From an uncultured Spirochaetaceae bacterium (GTDB lineage Bacteria > Spirochaetota > Spirochaetia > Sphaerochaetales > Sphaerochaetaceae): 61,415 nucleotides of DNA. This document shows positions 53,050 to 60,792 of the stretch, in pieces. The notes below the pieces were generated by a model, which was not told where the DNA came from, made no database searches, and saw nothing but the letters and a program-made list of their open reading frames with translations. The stretch's first letter is position 1; each line of letters starts with the position of its first letter. Made by a program: the position numbers and the translations under genes. The stretch spans positions 1 through 61,415 of the forward strand of contig CALXYM010000013.1 of the NCBI GenBank assembly GCA_944392965.1. The letters are read 5' to 3'.

Positions 53050-53222
53050 GCAACTCCGTGAATTTAACTCAGTTTGCAATGTGAAACTTTCTCTATAAGT
53101 AATTAATTACCGGCAGGCTGTTCGCCAAACAAAAAGATGTGCTGACATCAGTATTTTGTTGGATTTATCACAATAATTCATACATGTTGAACAATGTTTG
53201 TTCTATTTGTATGGTCTTTGTC

Positions 53223-53251
53223 TTGAATTACATATATGCCTCTGTTATGAT
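53223..53251 (+). promoter_or_regulatory. ktrB promoter
   Basis: TTGAAT (53223-53228), 17 bases, extended TGT-TATGAT (53243-53251). The ATG at 53261 is nine bases after the -10, without a Shine-Dalgarno. Confidence 0.6.
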
Positions 53252-53260
53252 ATTTCGAGT

Positions 53261-54553
53261 ATGAAAAGCAGAAAGAAGATCCAGCCCGGATTGCAGCTTG
53301 CTCTGGGATTTATGTTGATTATCGTGATAGGGGCCGTTCTTCTCTACCTGCCGGTTTCTCATCAGGAAGGGGTTTCTATGTCCTTCCTTGATTCGTTTTT
53401 CGTCTCTACCTCGGCAGTATGTGTGACCGGCCTTACTCCTGTCGATATATCAAAGACGCTTTCGGATTTCGGCTCATTTGTGTTAATGCTCCTTATCCAG
53501 CTTGGAGGCCTTGGCTATGCGGTGATAGCCGTTCTCATAATCCGCCTCGCAAGTGGTAAGATCGACGCTTCAAGCGGAAATCTTCTCCGTGATTCCCTTG
53601 GAGCTGACCATAAGATGGGGATAAAGAAGCTTCTGACGCTCGCACTTTCAGTGACGGCAGTGATAGAGCTTATCGGGGCAGTTCTTTTGTTTACCTCCTT
53701 TTCTGAGCGTTATCCTATTGGAAGGGCGATATATCTTTCGATCTTCCATTCTGTATCGGCATTCAATAATGCAGGGTTCGACCTCTTTTCAGACAGCATG
53801 ATGAAGTGGAATTCCGATCCGCTTGTTCTTATAACAATCGCATCTCTTATTGCACTTGGAGGTCTTGGTTTCATCCTCTATGGTGATGTGATAGATCATT
53901 TCAGGTCGGGTAAGAAGATAACAGTACACACGAAGATCGTCCTTTCGACAACAGCTTTTCTTATCATAATGGGAACGGTGCTCTTCCGTCTTATTCTTCC
54001 CGGCATTGATTGGAAGAACGCTTTCTTCCAGTCCGTTACGACTAGGACCGCAGGATATTTCTCCTACGATCAGTCGATACTTCCTCCCGCAGGTGTTGCT
54101 CTGACGATAATACTCATGTTCATAGGTGCCTCTCCCGGTTCGACCGGAGGTGGTGTGAAAACGACATCTTTCTTTACCGCTGTCAAGGCATCGTTTTCCC
54201 TGCTTCTGGGGAGGAATCCCGTCGCGTTCAAGAGGGAGATAAGCTCTGAGTCCGTCATGAAGGCGTTCTTCGTCATAATAATCTCGGTCCTCCTTGTTGC
54301 GGTCGCAGCATTCTTGATCACAATCACGGATCCTCAGTTCGGAGCGGATGAGATTCTTTATGAGACGGTTTCCGCGTATGCCACTGTTGGTCTTACGATG
54401 GGTATAACTCCATCGGTCTCATCTGCGGGAAAGATCATTCTGATAATCATGATGTATCTCGGTCGTGTCGGCTTCATGACGATAATCTCAGCATTCGCAC
54501 GTCGCCGTACACCGGGAGCAAGATATATAGAGGAGAAGGTAATAATAGGATAG
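53261..54553 (+). CDS. ktrB: KtrB-type potassium transporter membrane subunit
   Basis: 430 residues with eight main membrane segments and four pore loops: VSTSAVCVTGLTPVD, SVSAFNNAGFDLF, SVTTRTAGYFSYD and VSAYATVGLTMGIT, each with the central Gly of KtrB filters. GASPGSTGGGVKTTSF is the intramembrane loop. It mediates sodium-dependent potassium uptake with KtrA. It is distinct from the two TrkH copies upstream. ktrA follows after two bases. Confidence 0.9.
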   Translation: MKSRKKIQPGLQLALGFMLIIVIGAVLLYLPVSHQEGVSMSFLDSFFVSTSAVCVTGLTPVDISKTLSDFGSFVLMLLIQLGGLGYAVIAVLIIRLASGKIDASSGNLLRDSLGADHKMGIKKLLTLALSVTAVIELIGAVLLFTSFSERYPIGRAIYLSIFHSVSAFNNAGFDLFSDSMMKWNSDPLVLITIASLIALGGLGFILYGDVIDHFRSGKKITVHTKIVLSTTAFLIIMGTVLFRLILPGIDWKNAFFQSVTTRTAGYFSYDQSILPPAGVALTIILMFIGASPGSTGGGVKTTSFFTAVKASFSLLLGRNPVAFKREISSESVMKAFFVIIISVLLVAVAAFLITITDPQFGADEILYETVSAYATVGLTMGITPSVSSAGKIILIIMMYLGRVGFMTIISAFARRRTPGARYIEEKVIIG

Positions 54554-54555
54554 TT

Positions 54556-55227
54556 ATGGGTAAAAAGGATGGTAATCAGGTTTTTGGAGTAATAGGTACA
54601 GGACGCTTTGGAATGGCTGTCGCTGAGGAGCTTCTTGCAAGAGGTAAGTATGTCATTGCAATAGATCAGGATCAGCAGCGGCTTCGTCCCCTTTATGAGA
54701 CGGATGCGGAGGTATTCGTAATCAACGATATCTCAAAAGAATCCCTGCTCGATACCGGCATACAGGATGCCGATACCGTGATAGTGGGAATCGGAAAGGA
54801 TGTCGAAAGCTCAATTCTTGCTGCACTCAATGCAATTGAACTCGGGGTGAAGCGTGTCATCTGCAAGGTCATAAGCGAGGATCATGCTAAGATTCTTAGA
54901 AAGATTGGAGCGGATATCGTATTCCCTGAGACCGAGATTGGAAAGAGGACTGCTATAAGGCTCTGTGAGCATCTGGCAGAGGATATCCTTCCTCTTTCCG
55001 AGGAGTTCTCAATAATCCAGATAAGGACTCCACAGGATTTGGATGGTAAGACGGTCAAGGACAGTAAGATCCGAGAACGCTTCGGCATCTCCCTCATCGC
55101 AGTCGTGAAGGACGGAAAGGCGAACGGTAGCGTTGGTCCGGATACTGTGCTTCATGCGAATGAGATAATGGTTCTCTCTGGAACAAACAAGGACCTGGAT
55201 AAATTCAACCGTGCTTTTGACTATTGA
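54556..55227 (+). CDS. ktrA: KtrA-type potassium uptake regulatory subunit
   Basis: 223 residues, a single RCK_N/RCK_C unit. The Rossmann start is FGVIGTGRFGMAVAEELLARG with acidic IDQDQQR, the nucleotide-binding signature; the C-terminal RCK_C contains KANGSVGPDTVLHANEIMVLSG. It forms the octameric ring that gates KtrB. Stop at 55227, followed by a hairpin terminator. Confidence 0.9.
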   Translation: MGKKDGNQVFGVIGTGRFGMAVAEELLARGKYVIAIDQDQQRLRPLYETDAEVFVINDISKESLLDTGIQDADTVIVGIGKDVESSILAALNAIELGVKRVICKVISEDHAKILRKIGADIVFPETEIGKRTAIRLCEHLAEDILPLSEEFSIIQIRTPQDLDGKTVKDSKIRERFGISLIAVVKDGKANGSVGPDTVLHANEIMVLSGTNKDLDKFNRAFDY

Positions 55228-55249
55228 GTATGGTCATAAATTTGAAGAT

Positions 55250-55286
55250 CAGGGGTGGTAAGGAGTATAGTTTGCCACCCTGTTTT
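55250..55286 (+). terminator. Hairpin terminator after ktrA
   Basis: CAGGGGTGG (55250-55258) pairs with CCACCCTG (55275-55282) with one bulged G, followed by TTTTC. It touches the stop of the convergent ATPase gene. Confidence 0.65.
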
Positions 55287-56503
55287 CAAATCATGGATAC
55301 GGGAATAACTAATAAATCCTTTGCCAGAATTGTTTTCTTACTTGCCATGCAGACTATCGTACCCATTTCCCTTTGTGGTAATGATGAAAAATGTCGTGCC
55401 ATCGATGATGACGGGCTTGCACTCATTTTGATTTCTATTGGATATAGCTTCCCTCCCGATTCTTTTATCAAATCTATTTCTCGGACAGTTTTATTATCCT
55501 CTTTATTCCGCTTTCCTTCTTCCCTATAGAAATAAAATGCTGCGTCATCCCCATTGTTTCTAGTATTCCTTATGATTTCACTCACGGCATAGGATTCAAA
55601 TATCTTTCCGCAGAGGGGATGATTGATTAAATCCTCTACGGTATGAATTCCTATAAGATGACAGCATAGGCCGGAGTCCGTAAAATGAAGACGCGGGGTT
55701 TTTACAAGAGATTTCAGCGAATTTCCTGAATATGGTTCAAGAAGATATATAATACCGTATGATATCAGGAGATTGATTATAGCTTTGACTTTATATGTAC
55801 TGATGCCTGCGTCATTTGCAATAGCGGTATAATTAAGGTTCTCTGCTGTCTTTAAAGCTAGAATGCGGAGAAGACGCAGAAATGTCACATCATCAATTTT
55901 TTCTCCTTCTTCTCTGATATCTCCGAGAATATAGGTACTTACATAGGAGCGGAACCAGGCACTCCTGTTTTCAGGTTTTATTGATAATAATGCGGGATAC
56001 CCTCCAAGTATTATGTTTTCAATGGTTTCCTTATAACTCCAAGGAGAGTCCTTTTCTCCATCGAAAGAAGGGTAGAATGAGAGACGGAAGGGATCCAGCT
56101 GTTTTTCAGCCTGCGATAGGGGGTACATTCCTACTTCTACGACCCTTCCTGCAAGGGTATCTCCGATATTTTTCATTAATCTTGGTTTCTGACTGCCTGT
56201 GATCCATATGAGGTTATTTTTTTTCCTTTCATCTACCAGTTCTTTTATTTTTAGGAATATCTCTGGAGCCCTTTGTACCTCATCGATCATACAAGGAATA
56301 GGGTGTAGAATAAAAAACGCTTCGGGATCATTTATTGCCATTTCCCTGTCCTGCTTATTATCCAAGGTTACATAATTCCTCTCTTTTTCCATCATTTTTT
56401 GAAGGAGTGTTGTTTTTCCTACCTGTCTTGCTCCTGAGGCAAGAATGACTTTAAAATCGTCAAAATAAGAGTATACTTGTTTAGATATTGTTCGTTCCAA
56501 CAT
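55286..56503 (-). CDS. DUF4143-type AAA ATPase (intact)
   Basis: 405 residues. Walker A SGARQVGKTTLLQKM (about 28), Walker B CMIDEVQRAPEIF (about 80), sensor ITGSQKPRLM; then the DUF4143 region (YVSTYILGDIREE, TYKVKAIINLLISYGIIYLLE, TPRLHFTDSGLC) and a nuclease-like end with REIDLI and PIEIKMS. It is the complete counterpart of the interrupted gene at 646-2056. The role of these ATPases is unknown. CATAAT (56510-56515, minus strand) ends six bases before the ATG, and four spaced repeats precede it. Confidence 0.85.
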   Translation of the reverse strand: MLERTISKQVYSYFDDFKVILASGARQVGKTTLLQKMMEKERNYVTLDNKQDREMAINDPEAFFILHPIPCMIDEVQRAPEIFLKIKELVDERKKNNLIWITGSQKPRLMKNIGDTLAGRVVEVGMYPLSQAEKQLDPFRLSFYPSFDGEKDSPWSYKETIENIILGGYPALLSIKPENRSAWFRSYVSTYILGDIREEGEKIDDVTFLRLLRILALKTAENLNYTAIANDAGISTYKVKAIINLLISYGIIYLLEPYSGNSLKSLVKTPRLHFTDSGLCCHLIGIHTVEDLINHPLCGKIFESYAVSEIIRNTRNNGDDAAFYFYREEGKRNKEDNKTVREIDLIKESGGKLYPIEIKMSASPSSSMARHFSSLPQREMGTIVCMASKKTILAKDLLVIPVSMI

Positions 56504-56509
56504 GTTTGT

Positions 56510-56538
56510 ATTATGAATTTATTTCAAATTTTCCTCAA
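56510..56538 (-). promoter_or_regulatory. Promoter of the intact DUF4143 ATPase
   Basis: On the minus strand TTGAGG (56538-56533), 17 bases and CATAAT (56515-56510), then six bases to ATG 56503. The first repeat box (56521-56534) lies in the spacer. Confidence 0.5.
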
Positions 56539-56600
56539 TAAAATTTTAAATTTTCCGCGATTCTATTTCAGATTTTCCTCATTGTTATTTTAAATTTTTT
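56521..56600 (-). repeat. Four direct repeats with exact 22-bp spacing
   Basis: In + strand reading: ATTTCAAATTTTCC (56521), ATTTTAAATTTTCC (56543), ATTTCAGATTTTCC (56565), ATTTTAAATTTTTT (56587). The starts are exactly 22 bases apart, about two helical turns, so all boxes face the same side. The 8-base intervals are not conserved. They look like protein-binding sites. The remainder of the gap to 56820 is AT-rich with nothing else clear. Confidence 0.7.
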
Positions 56601-56820
56601 CATATTATTTATTCCTTGAATATCTTTATTTTTAATGTTTTACCCGAAAGAGAAATGGATTTGAAGTGATATCCTTTGTCGTGTTTTCCGCTCCTTTATT
56701 CCTTCAGATAGGTATGTACGTATTTCATCTAATCTGCTTATTTTTTTATTTCAGACTTTTTTCTTTTTCTTTTATCATATACATTATATTCGATTTTAAC
56801 TGACAGGAAGGTTATGCTTT

Positions 56821-57669
56821 ATGTATAAGATACTGAAGAAGGAGAGACTTTCTAAAGAGGTGTTCCGTTTCACGCTTTCAGCTCCGATGATAGCCCGGGA
56901 GAGGAAGGCGGGGCAGTTCGTCGTCGTGCAGAAGGGCGGGGATTTCGAGGAGAGGATACCGCTTACGATAGCGGATGCCGACGAGGGAGAGGGGACGATC
57001 ACGATCGTGTTCCAGGCAGTCGGAGAGGGGACTCACCGCCTTGCGATGATGGAGGAGGGAGATTCCATAGAGAACGTCCTCGGACCTCTTGGACGGCCAA
57101 CCCACATAGAGAAGTATGGGCGCTGCGTATGCGTGGGAGGAGGAATCGGAGTAGCACCACTCTATCCGATAGCGAAGGCGCTCAAGGAAGCGGGTAACGA
57201 TGTCAGGATAATAATCGGGGCGCGAAACGAGGGCCTTCTGATAGAAGAGGAAGAGATGAGGGCGATAGACCCCGGCCTGATCGTAGTGACGGATGACGGG
57301 TCAAGGGGGAGGAAGGGTGTGGTCACCGAGCCCTTGAAGGAGCTTTGCGAGGAGTGGAGGCCGGATTTCGTGGTCACGATCGGGCCGACTGTGATGATGA
57401 AGTTCTGTGCCGCGACGACCGCGCCTTACGGGATAAGGACGCTAGCCTCCCTGAACACGATCATGATAGACGGGACGGGCATGTGCGGAGGCTGCCGCGT
57501 GTCGGTAGGAGGGGAGACGAAGTTCGTATGTGTGGACGGGCCAGAGTTCGATGCGCATGAGGTGGACTGGGACAACATGATGATAAGACAGCGCACGTAT
57601 TCCTCCTACGAGAAGGAGGCCCATCACAGATGCCATCTGGAGAGCGGCATAAAAGAAGGGGAGGCATGA
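56821..57669 (+). CDS. nfnA: NADH-dependent ferredoxin:NADP+ oxidoreductase subunit A (NfnA-like)
   Basis: 282 residues. A ferredoxin-reductase-like FAD domain (SAPMIARERKAGQFVVV) is followed by the NAD-binding domain (CVCVGGGIGVAPLYPIAKAL) and a C-terminal 2Fe-2S site (GTGMCGGCRVSVGG, KFVCVDGPEFDAHEVDW). With NfnB it catalyses flavin-based electron bifurcation between NADH, ferredoxin and NADP in anaerobes; it was often annotated as sulfide dehydrogenase subunit. The nfnA-nfnB stretch is visibly more GC-rich than its surroundings. Confidence 0.87.
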   Translation: MYKILKKERLSKEVFRFTLSAPMIARERKAGQFVVVQKGGDFEERIPLTIADADEGEGTITIVFQAVGEGTHRLAMMEEGDSIENVLGPLGRPTHIEKYGRCVCVGGGIGVAPLYPIAKALKEAGNDVRIIIGARNEGLLIEEEEMRAIDPGLIVVTDDGSRGRKGVVTEPLKELCEEWRPDFVVTIGPTVMMKFCAATTAPYGIRTLASLNTIMIDGTGMCGGCRVSVGGETKFVCVDGPEFDAHEVDWDNMMIRQRTYSSYEKEAHHRCHLESGIKEGEA

Positions 57670-57670
57670 T

Positions 57671-59146
57671 ATGGCGGGTATAGAAGAGCTGGATAGGAAG
57701 GCGAAGGAGATACTTAGGACGCTGCCGGAGAATCTGACGGTGAAGGACAGGATGGCTATTGAGCATCAGGAGATGCCGAGCCAGGACGCGAAGGAGAGGA
57801 TCCACAACATGGGGGAGGTCGCACTCGGCTATACGGAGGACATCGCGGTGCTCGAGGCGACGAGGTGTCTCAACTGTAAGAACAAGCCGTGTGTGAACGG
57901 CTGTCCCGTATCGATAGACATCCCCGCGTTCATAGAGAAGGTTCAGAAGAGGGATTTCAAAGGGGCACTCTCCGTAATTCAGGAGGAGAGCATCCTGCCG
58001 AGCATATGCGGCCGTGTCTGTCCCCAGGAGTCGCAGTGTCAGAAGTACTGCACCGTGGGCAAAGCCCTCAAGGATGTTGATAAGGCGGTGGCAATCGGTC
58101 GTCTTGAACGCTTCGTAGCCGACTATAACGCTGATGATGAGAGCCTTCCTGAGATCAAGGCGGAGACGGGGAAGAAGGTCGCCGTAGTAGGATCCGGACC
58201 GGCGTCCATCGCCTGTGCCGCGGATGTCAGGAGGGAAGGGCACACCGTCGTGATGTATGAGGCCCTTCATAAGACCGGAGGCGTGCTCAGCTATGGAATC
58301 CCCGAGTTCCGTCTTCCAAAGCACCTCGTAGACAAGGAGATCCGGAAACTTGAGAAGATGGGGGTTGACATCGAGAAGAACGTGCTCATCGGAAGGACGA
58401 GGACGATAGAGGAGCTTAAGAGCGAGGACGGATTCGATGCCATCTTCGTAGGAACCGGGGCCGGACTGCCGAAGTTCATGGGGATACCGGGGGAGAACTA
58501 TGTCGGAGTGCTCTCCGCGAATGAATATCTGACGAGGAGCAATCTGATGAAGGCGTATGACACCAGGAACAGCCATACACCCGAGTACATCGGCAAACGC
58601 GTTGCAGTCCTCGGAGGAGGAAACGTCGCAATGGATGCGGCCCGTACCGCGCTGCGTCTCGGTGCGGAGACTGTGGACATCATCTACAGGAGGACCCGTT
58701 CTGAGATGCCGGCGAGGAAGGAGGAGGTCGAACACGCGGTCGAGGAGGGATGCAACATCAGGATGCTCAGCCAGCCGGTGGAGATACTCGGAGATGAGAA
58801 CGGCAGGGTGAGGGCCCTGGTGATAAGGAAGTGTGAACTCGGAGAGGTGGATAAGAGCGGAAGGAGAAGTCCCGTTGAGATCCCGGGAAGCGATGAGGAG
58901 GTTTCTTATGATGAGGTCATCGTCGCCATTGGAAACGCGTCCAATCCTCTGATAAAGCTCACGACGCCGGAGATCGAGGTGAACAAGAGGGGCAATTTCA
59001 TCGTCGATGATAAGACCAACCAGACGAGCATCGAAGGGGTCTATGCAGGTGGCGACATCGTTCTTGGAGCTGCGACAGTAATCCTTGCCATGGGACAGGG
59101 AAGAAAGGCTGCCAGGGCCATAAACGAGTATCTGAAGAGGAAATGA
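57671..59146 (+). CDS. nfnB: NADPH-binding subunit B of the Nfn complex (glutamate synthase small-subunit-like)
   Basis: 491 residues. The N-terminal 4Fe-4S domain has RCLNCKNKPCVNGCPVSIDI and CGRVCPQESQCQKYC; FAD site VAVVGSGPASIACAADVRR (about 170); NADPH site VAVLGGGNVAMDAARTALRL (about 315); end GVYAGGDIVLGAATVI. It matches the GltD-like family. Directly after nfnA (one-base gap), which marks it as Nfn rather than a glutamate synthase. It ends overlapping the PTS-like gene. Confidence 0.9.
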   Translation: MAGIEELDRKAKEILRTLPENLTVKDRMAIEHQEMPSQDAKERIHNMGEVALGYTEDIAVLEATRCLNCKNKPCVNGCPVSIDIPAFIEKVQKRDFKGALSVIQEESILPSICGRVCPQESQCQKYCTVGKALKDVDKAVAIGRLERFVADYNADDESLPEIKAETGKKVAVVGSGPASIACAADVRREGHTVVMYEALHKTGGVLSYGIPEFRLPKHLVDKEIRKLEKMGVDIEKNVLIGRTRTIEELKSEDGFDAIFVGTGAGLPKFMGIPGENYVGVLSANEYLTRSNLMKAYDTRNSHTPEYIGKRVAVLGGGNVAMDAARTALRLGAETVDIIYRRTRSEMPARKEEVEHAVEEGCNIRMLSQPVEILGDENGRVRALVIRKCELGEVDKSGRRSPVEIPGSDEEVSYDEVIVAIGNASNPLIKLTTPEIEVNKRGNFIVDDKTNQTSIEGVYAGGDIVLGAATVILAMGQGRKAARAINEYLKRK

Positions 59147-59610
59147 TGAAGGGGCTGGAAAGGGTCTTTACTCACCTTGTAAGTACTGATAAATACGAAG
59201 CCATTGACGAGGTCATCTCGAAGTGTTCCGTATTCGATGAACTTGATGATAAACAGAAGTTCATCAAGGCGGTACATAGGAGGGAGAGGATCCAGTCAAC
59301 AGGAATAGGACATGGGGTGGCCATCGCTCATGGAAAGATGAGCCACCTTGATCATTGCCGTATCGCCTTGGGCTATTCGGACAGGGGTATAATCTTTGAT
59401 GAGCATTACCCTGAACCCGTGCAGCTTGTGTTTGTGATAGCCTCAAGCCAGAGTAGGCAGGCTGAGTATATACATGCGGTGTCGAACATCCTTTCCTGGG
59501 TCCATGATGAATCATTCCGTGAGGATTTAAGAAAGGGGCGGATGACGGAGCAGGTGACGACGTTTCTGAACCTGCTTACGAGGCAGGAGTTCTCTCCCCG
59601 CCCGATATGA
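59146..59610 (+). CDS. PTS fructose/nitrogen-type EIIA-like protein
   Basis: 154 residues. The segment STGIGHGVAIAHGK (about 50) carries the phosphorylated histidine of EIIA-Fru/Ntr domains, and AIDEVISKCSVFDELDDKQ is the preceding helix pair. No EIIB or EIIC lies nearby, so it is more likely a regulatory PtsN-like protein. ATG 59146 is five bases after GAGG; ATG 59143 is a weaker alternative. The last 35 bases overlap the convergent folate gene. Confidence 0.78.
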   Translation: MKGLERVFTHLVSTDKYEAIDEVISKCSVFDELDDKQKFIKAVHRRERIQSTGIGHGVAIAHGKMSHLDHCRIALGYSDRGIIFDEHYPEPVQLVFVIASSQSRQAEYIHAVSNILSWVHDESFREDLRKGRMTEQVTTFLNLLTRQEFSPRPI

Positions 59611-60103
59611 CCATGTCAAGCTTCTGATCATCTACCTCCACGGGCAGAGATGAAAAGAGCTGTACGGAGTAACAGACTCCTATCGTATATAGTTTTTCCC
59701 CGTTTTCTTTGATGTATCTGTCATAATACCCTCCACCACGCCCAATTCTCTCATTTTTAATGCTTAATGCTCGGGCAGGGGCTATCATGAGGGCTTTTTC
59801 GTAAACATATTCTTTTTTTATTGCAGGTTCAGGAATACCGTATCTGCCTTTCTTGAGTGGAGGAGGAGCAAAATACATGCGCTCCCCATCTAAGTATGGA
59901 AAAAGGAACGTCTTTCCCTTATCTTCCAACAGCTGACATAGATCGACCTCATCATCTAAAGCTGAATATAAAAGTACGATCCCTGCTCTCTTATATACGT
60001 CCAGTTCCTTGATAGAGGACACGATTGAAGAGCTTTCCTCCTCTTTTGAATGGAAGCTTCTCAGCCTTTCTCTCACTTCTCCTCTTATCGCAGCCTTGTC
60101 CAT
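59576..60103 (-). CDS. 5-formyltetrahydrofolate cyclo-ligase
   Basis: 175 residues. It converts 5-formyl-THF to 5,10-methenyl-THF using ATP. KTFLFPYLDGERMYFAPP, then GRYGIPEPA, and the P-loop-like RIGRGGGYYDRYI (about 120) are the family signature; the end has VEVDDQKLDMVISG. The start lies within the 3' end of the EcfT gene (19-base overlap), so it is part of the ECF operon. Confidence 0.88.
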   Translation of the reverse strand: MDKAAIRGEVRERLRSFHSKEEESSSIVSSIKELDVYKRAGIVLLYSALDDEVDLCQLLEDKGKTFLFPYLDGERMYFAPPPLKKGRYGIPEPAIKKEYVYEKALMIAPARALSIKNERIGRGGGYYDRYIKENGEKLYTIGVCYSVQLFSSLPVEVDDQKLDMVISGGERTPAS

Positions 60104-60792
60104 ATGATGAGTGTAATTGAAAGGATGATTATTGCATAGTCTCTTCTTCTATATGGGCATCTGAGACGTTCCTTATCCTCGTCATAAAGACGTGCTGAGA
60201 GTGCCTGGGAAAAGTGTCTGAGATCTTCAAACAGGGCCAGGATGAGTGAGAGTACATATTCCGATATGCTTTTTACCGGATGAGGAAAGAATGATCCGAG
60301 GCGGGAACGCCGCGCATCCAGCATCTCTGATGATATCGTGAATATTCGGCTGATGAGGGTGAGCGTGAGACGAACCATGGAAGAGAAACGCCATGCGTAC
60401 TTTCCACATATGTGGGAGAGGACACCCCCGACGCTTGATGCAAGCTCTCCGGGGCTTGTCGAGTCCAGAAGCAGAGCCGAGAGTATGATCAGAAGAAAGA
60501 ATTTCCCGCTCTCATAGAGTGCGAGGGCCATGTTCCTTGATACCAGTATCTCTGTGATGAATATGAGTACGAGAAGAAATATGAGTGATTTGCTTTTTCT
60601 CAGATATGATATTACCGGCAGTCGTACTGCCACCATCATCAAAAGGATTATCGCCAATGCAGAGAGGAAGAAAGGTATCTCGTTATCTGTGATCATGAAT
60701 GAAAGGGCAATGAGAGCTATGAGCTTTGCCAGCGGATTCACAGCACTTAAAATCGTCCTCTCCTTCCTTTTTGTGAATATCATCTGAGCCAT
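60085..60792 (-). CDS. ecfT: ECF transporter transmembrane subunit EcfT
   Basis: 235 residues with five or six membrane segments. NPLAKLIALIALSFM at the start is the CbiQ/EcfT opening; the coupling helices carry LDARRSRLGSFF and ALSARLYDEDKE, the two A-R-x motifs that dock on the ATPases. It links the substrate-specific S component to the EcfA ATPases. The start overlaps the ATPase gene stop, with GAGG seven bases upstream. Confidence 0.82.
   Translation of the reverse strand: MAQMIFTKRKERTILSAVNPLAKLIALIALSFMITDNEIPFFLSALAIILLMMVAVRLPVISYLRKSKSLIFLLVLIFITEILVSRNMALALYESGKFFLLIILSALLLDSTSPGELASSVGGVLSHICGKYAWRFSSMVRLTLTLISRIFTISSEMLDARRSRLGSFFPHPVKSISEYVLSLILALFEDLRHFSQALSARLYDEDKERLRCPYRRRDYAIIILSITLIIWTRLR

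Noticed and set aside
57461-58735. A 424-codon open frame on the minus strand
   Set aside because: It lies entirely antisense to nfnA-nfnB, whose domains are unmistakable. It is a by-product of their GC-rich third positions, and its own composition (Arg, His and Leu-rich) matches no family.
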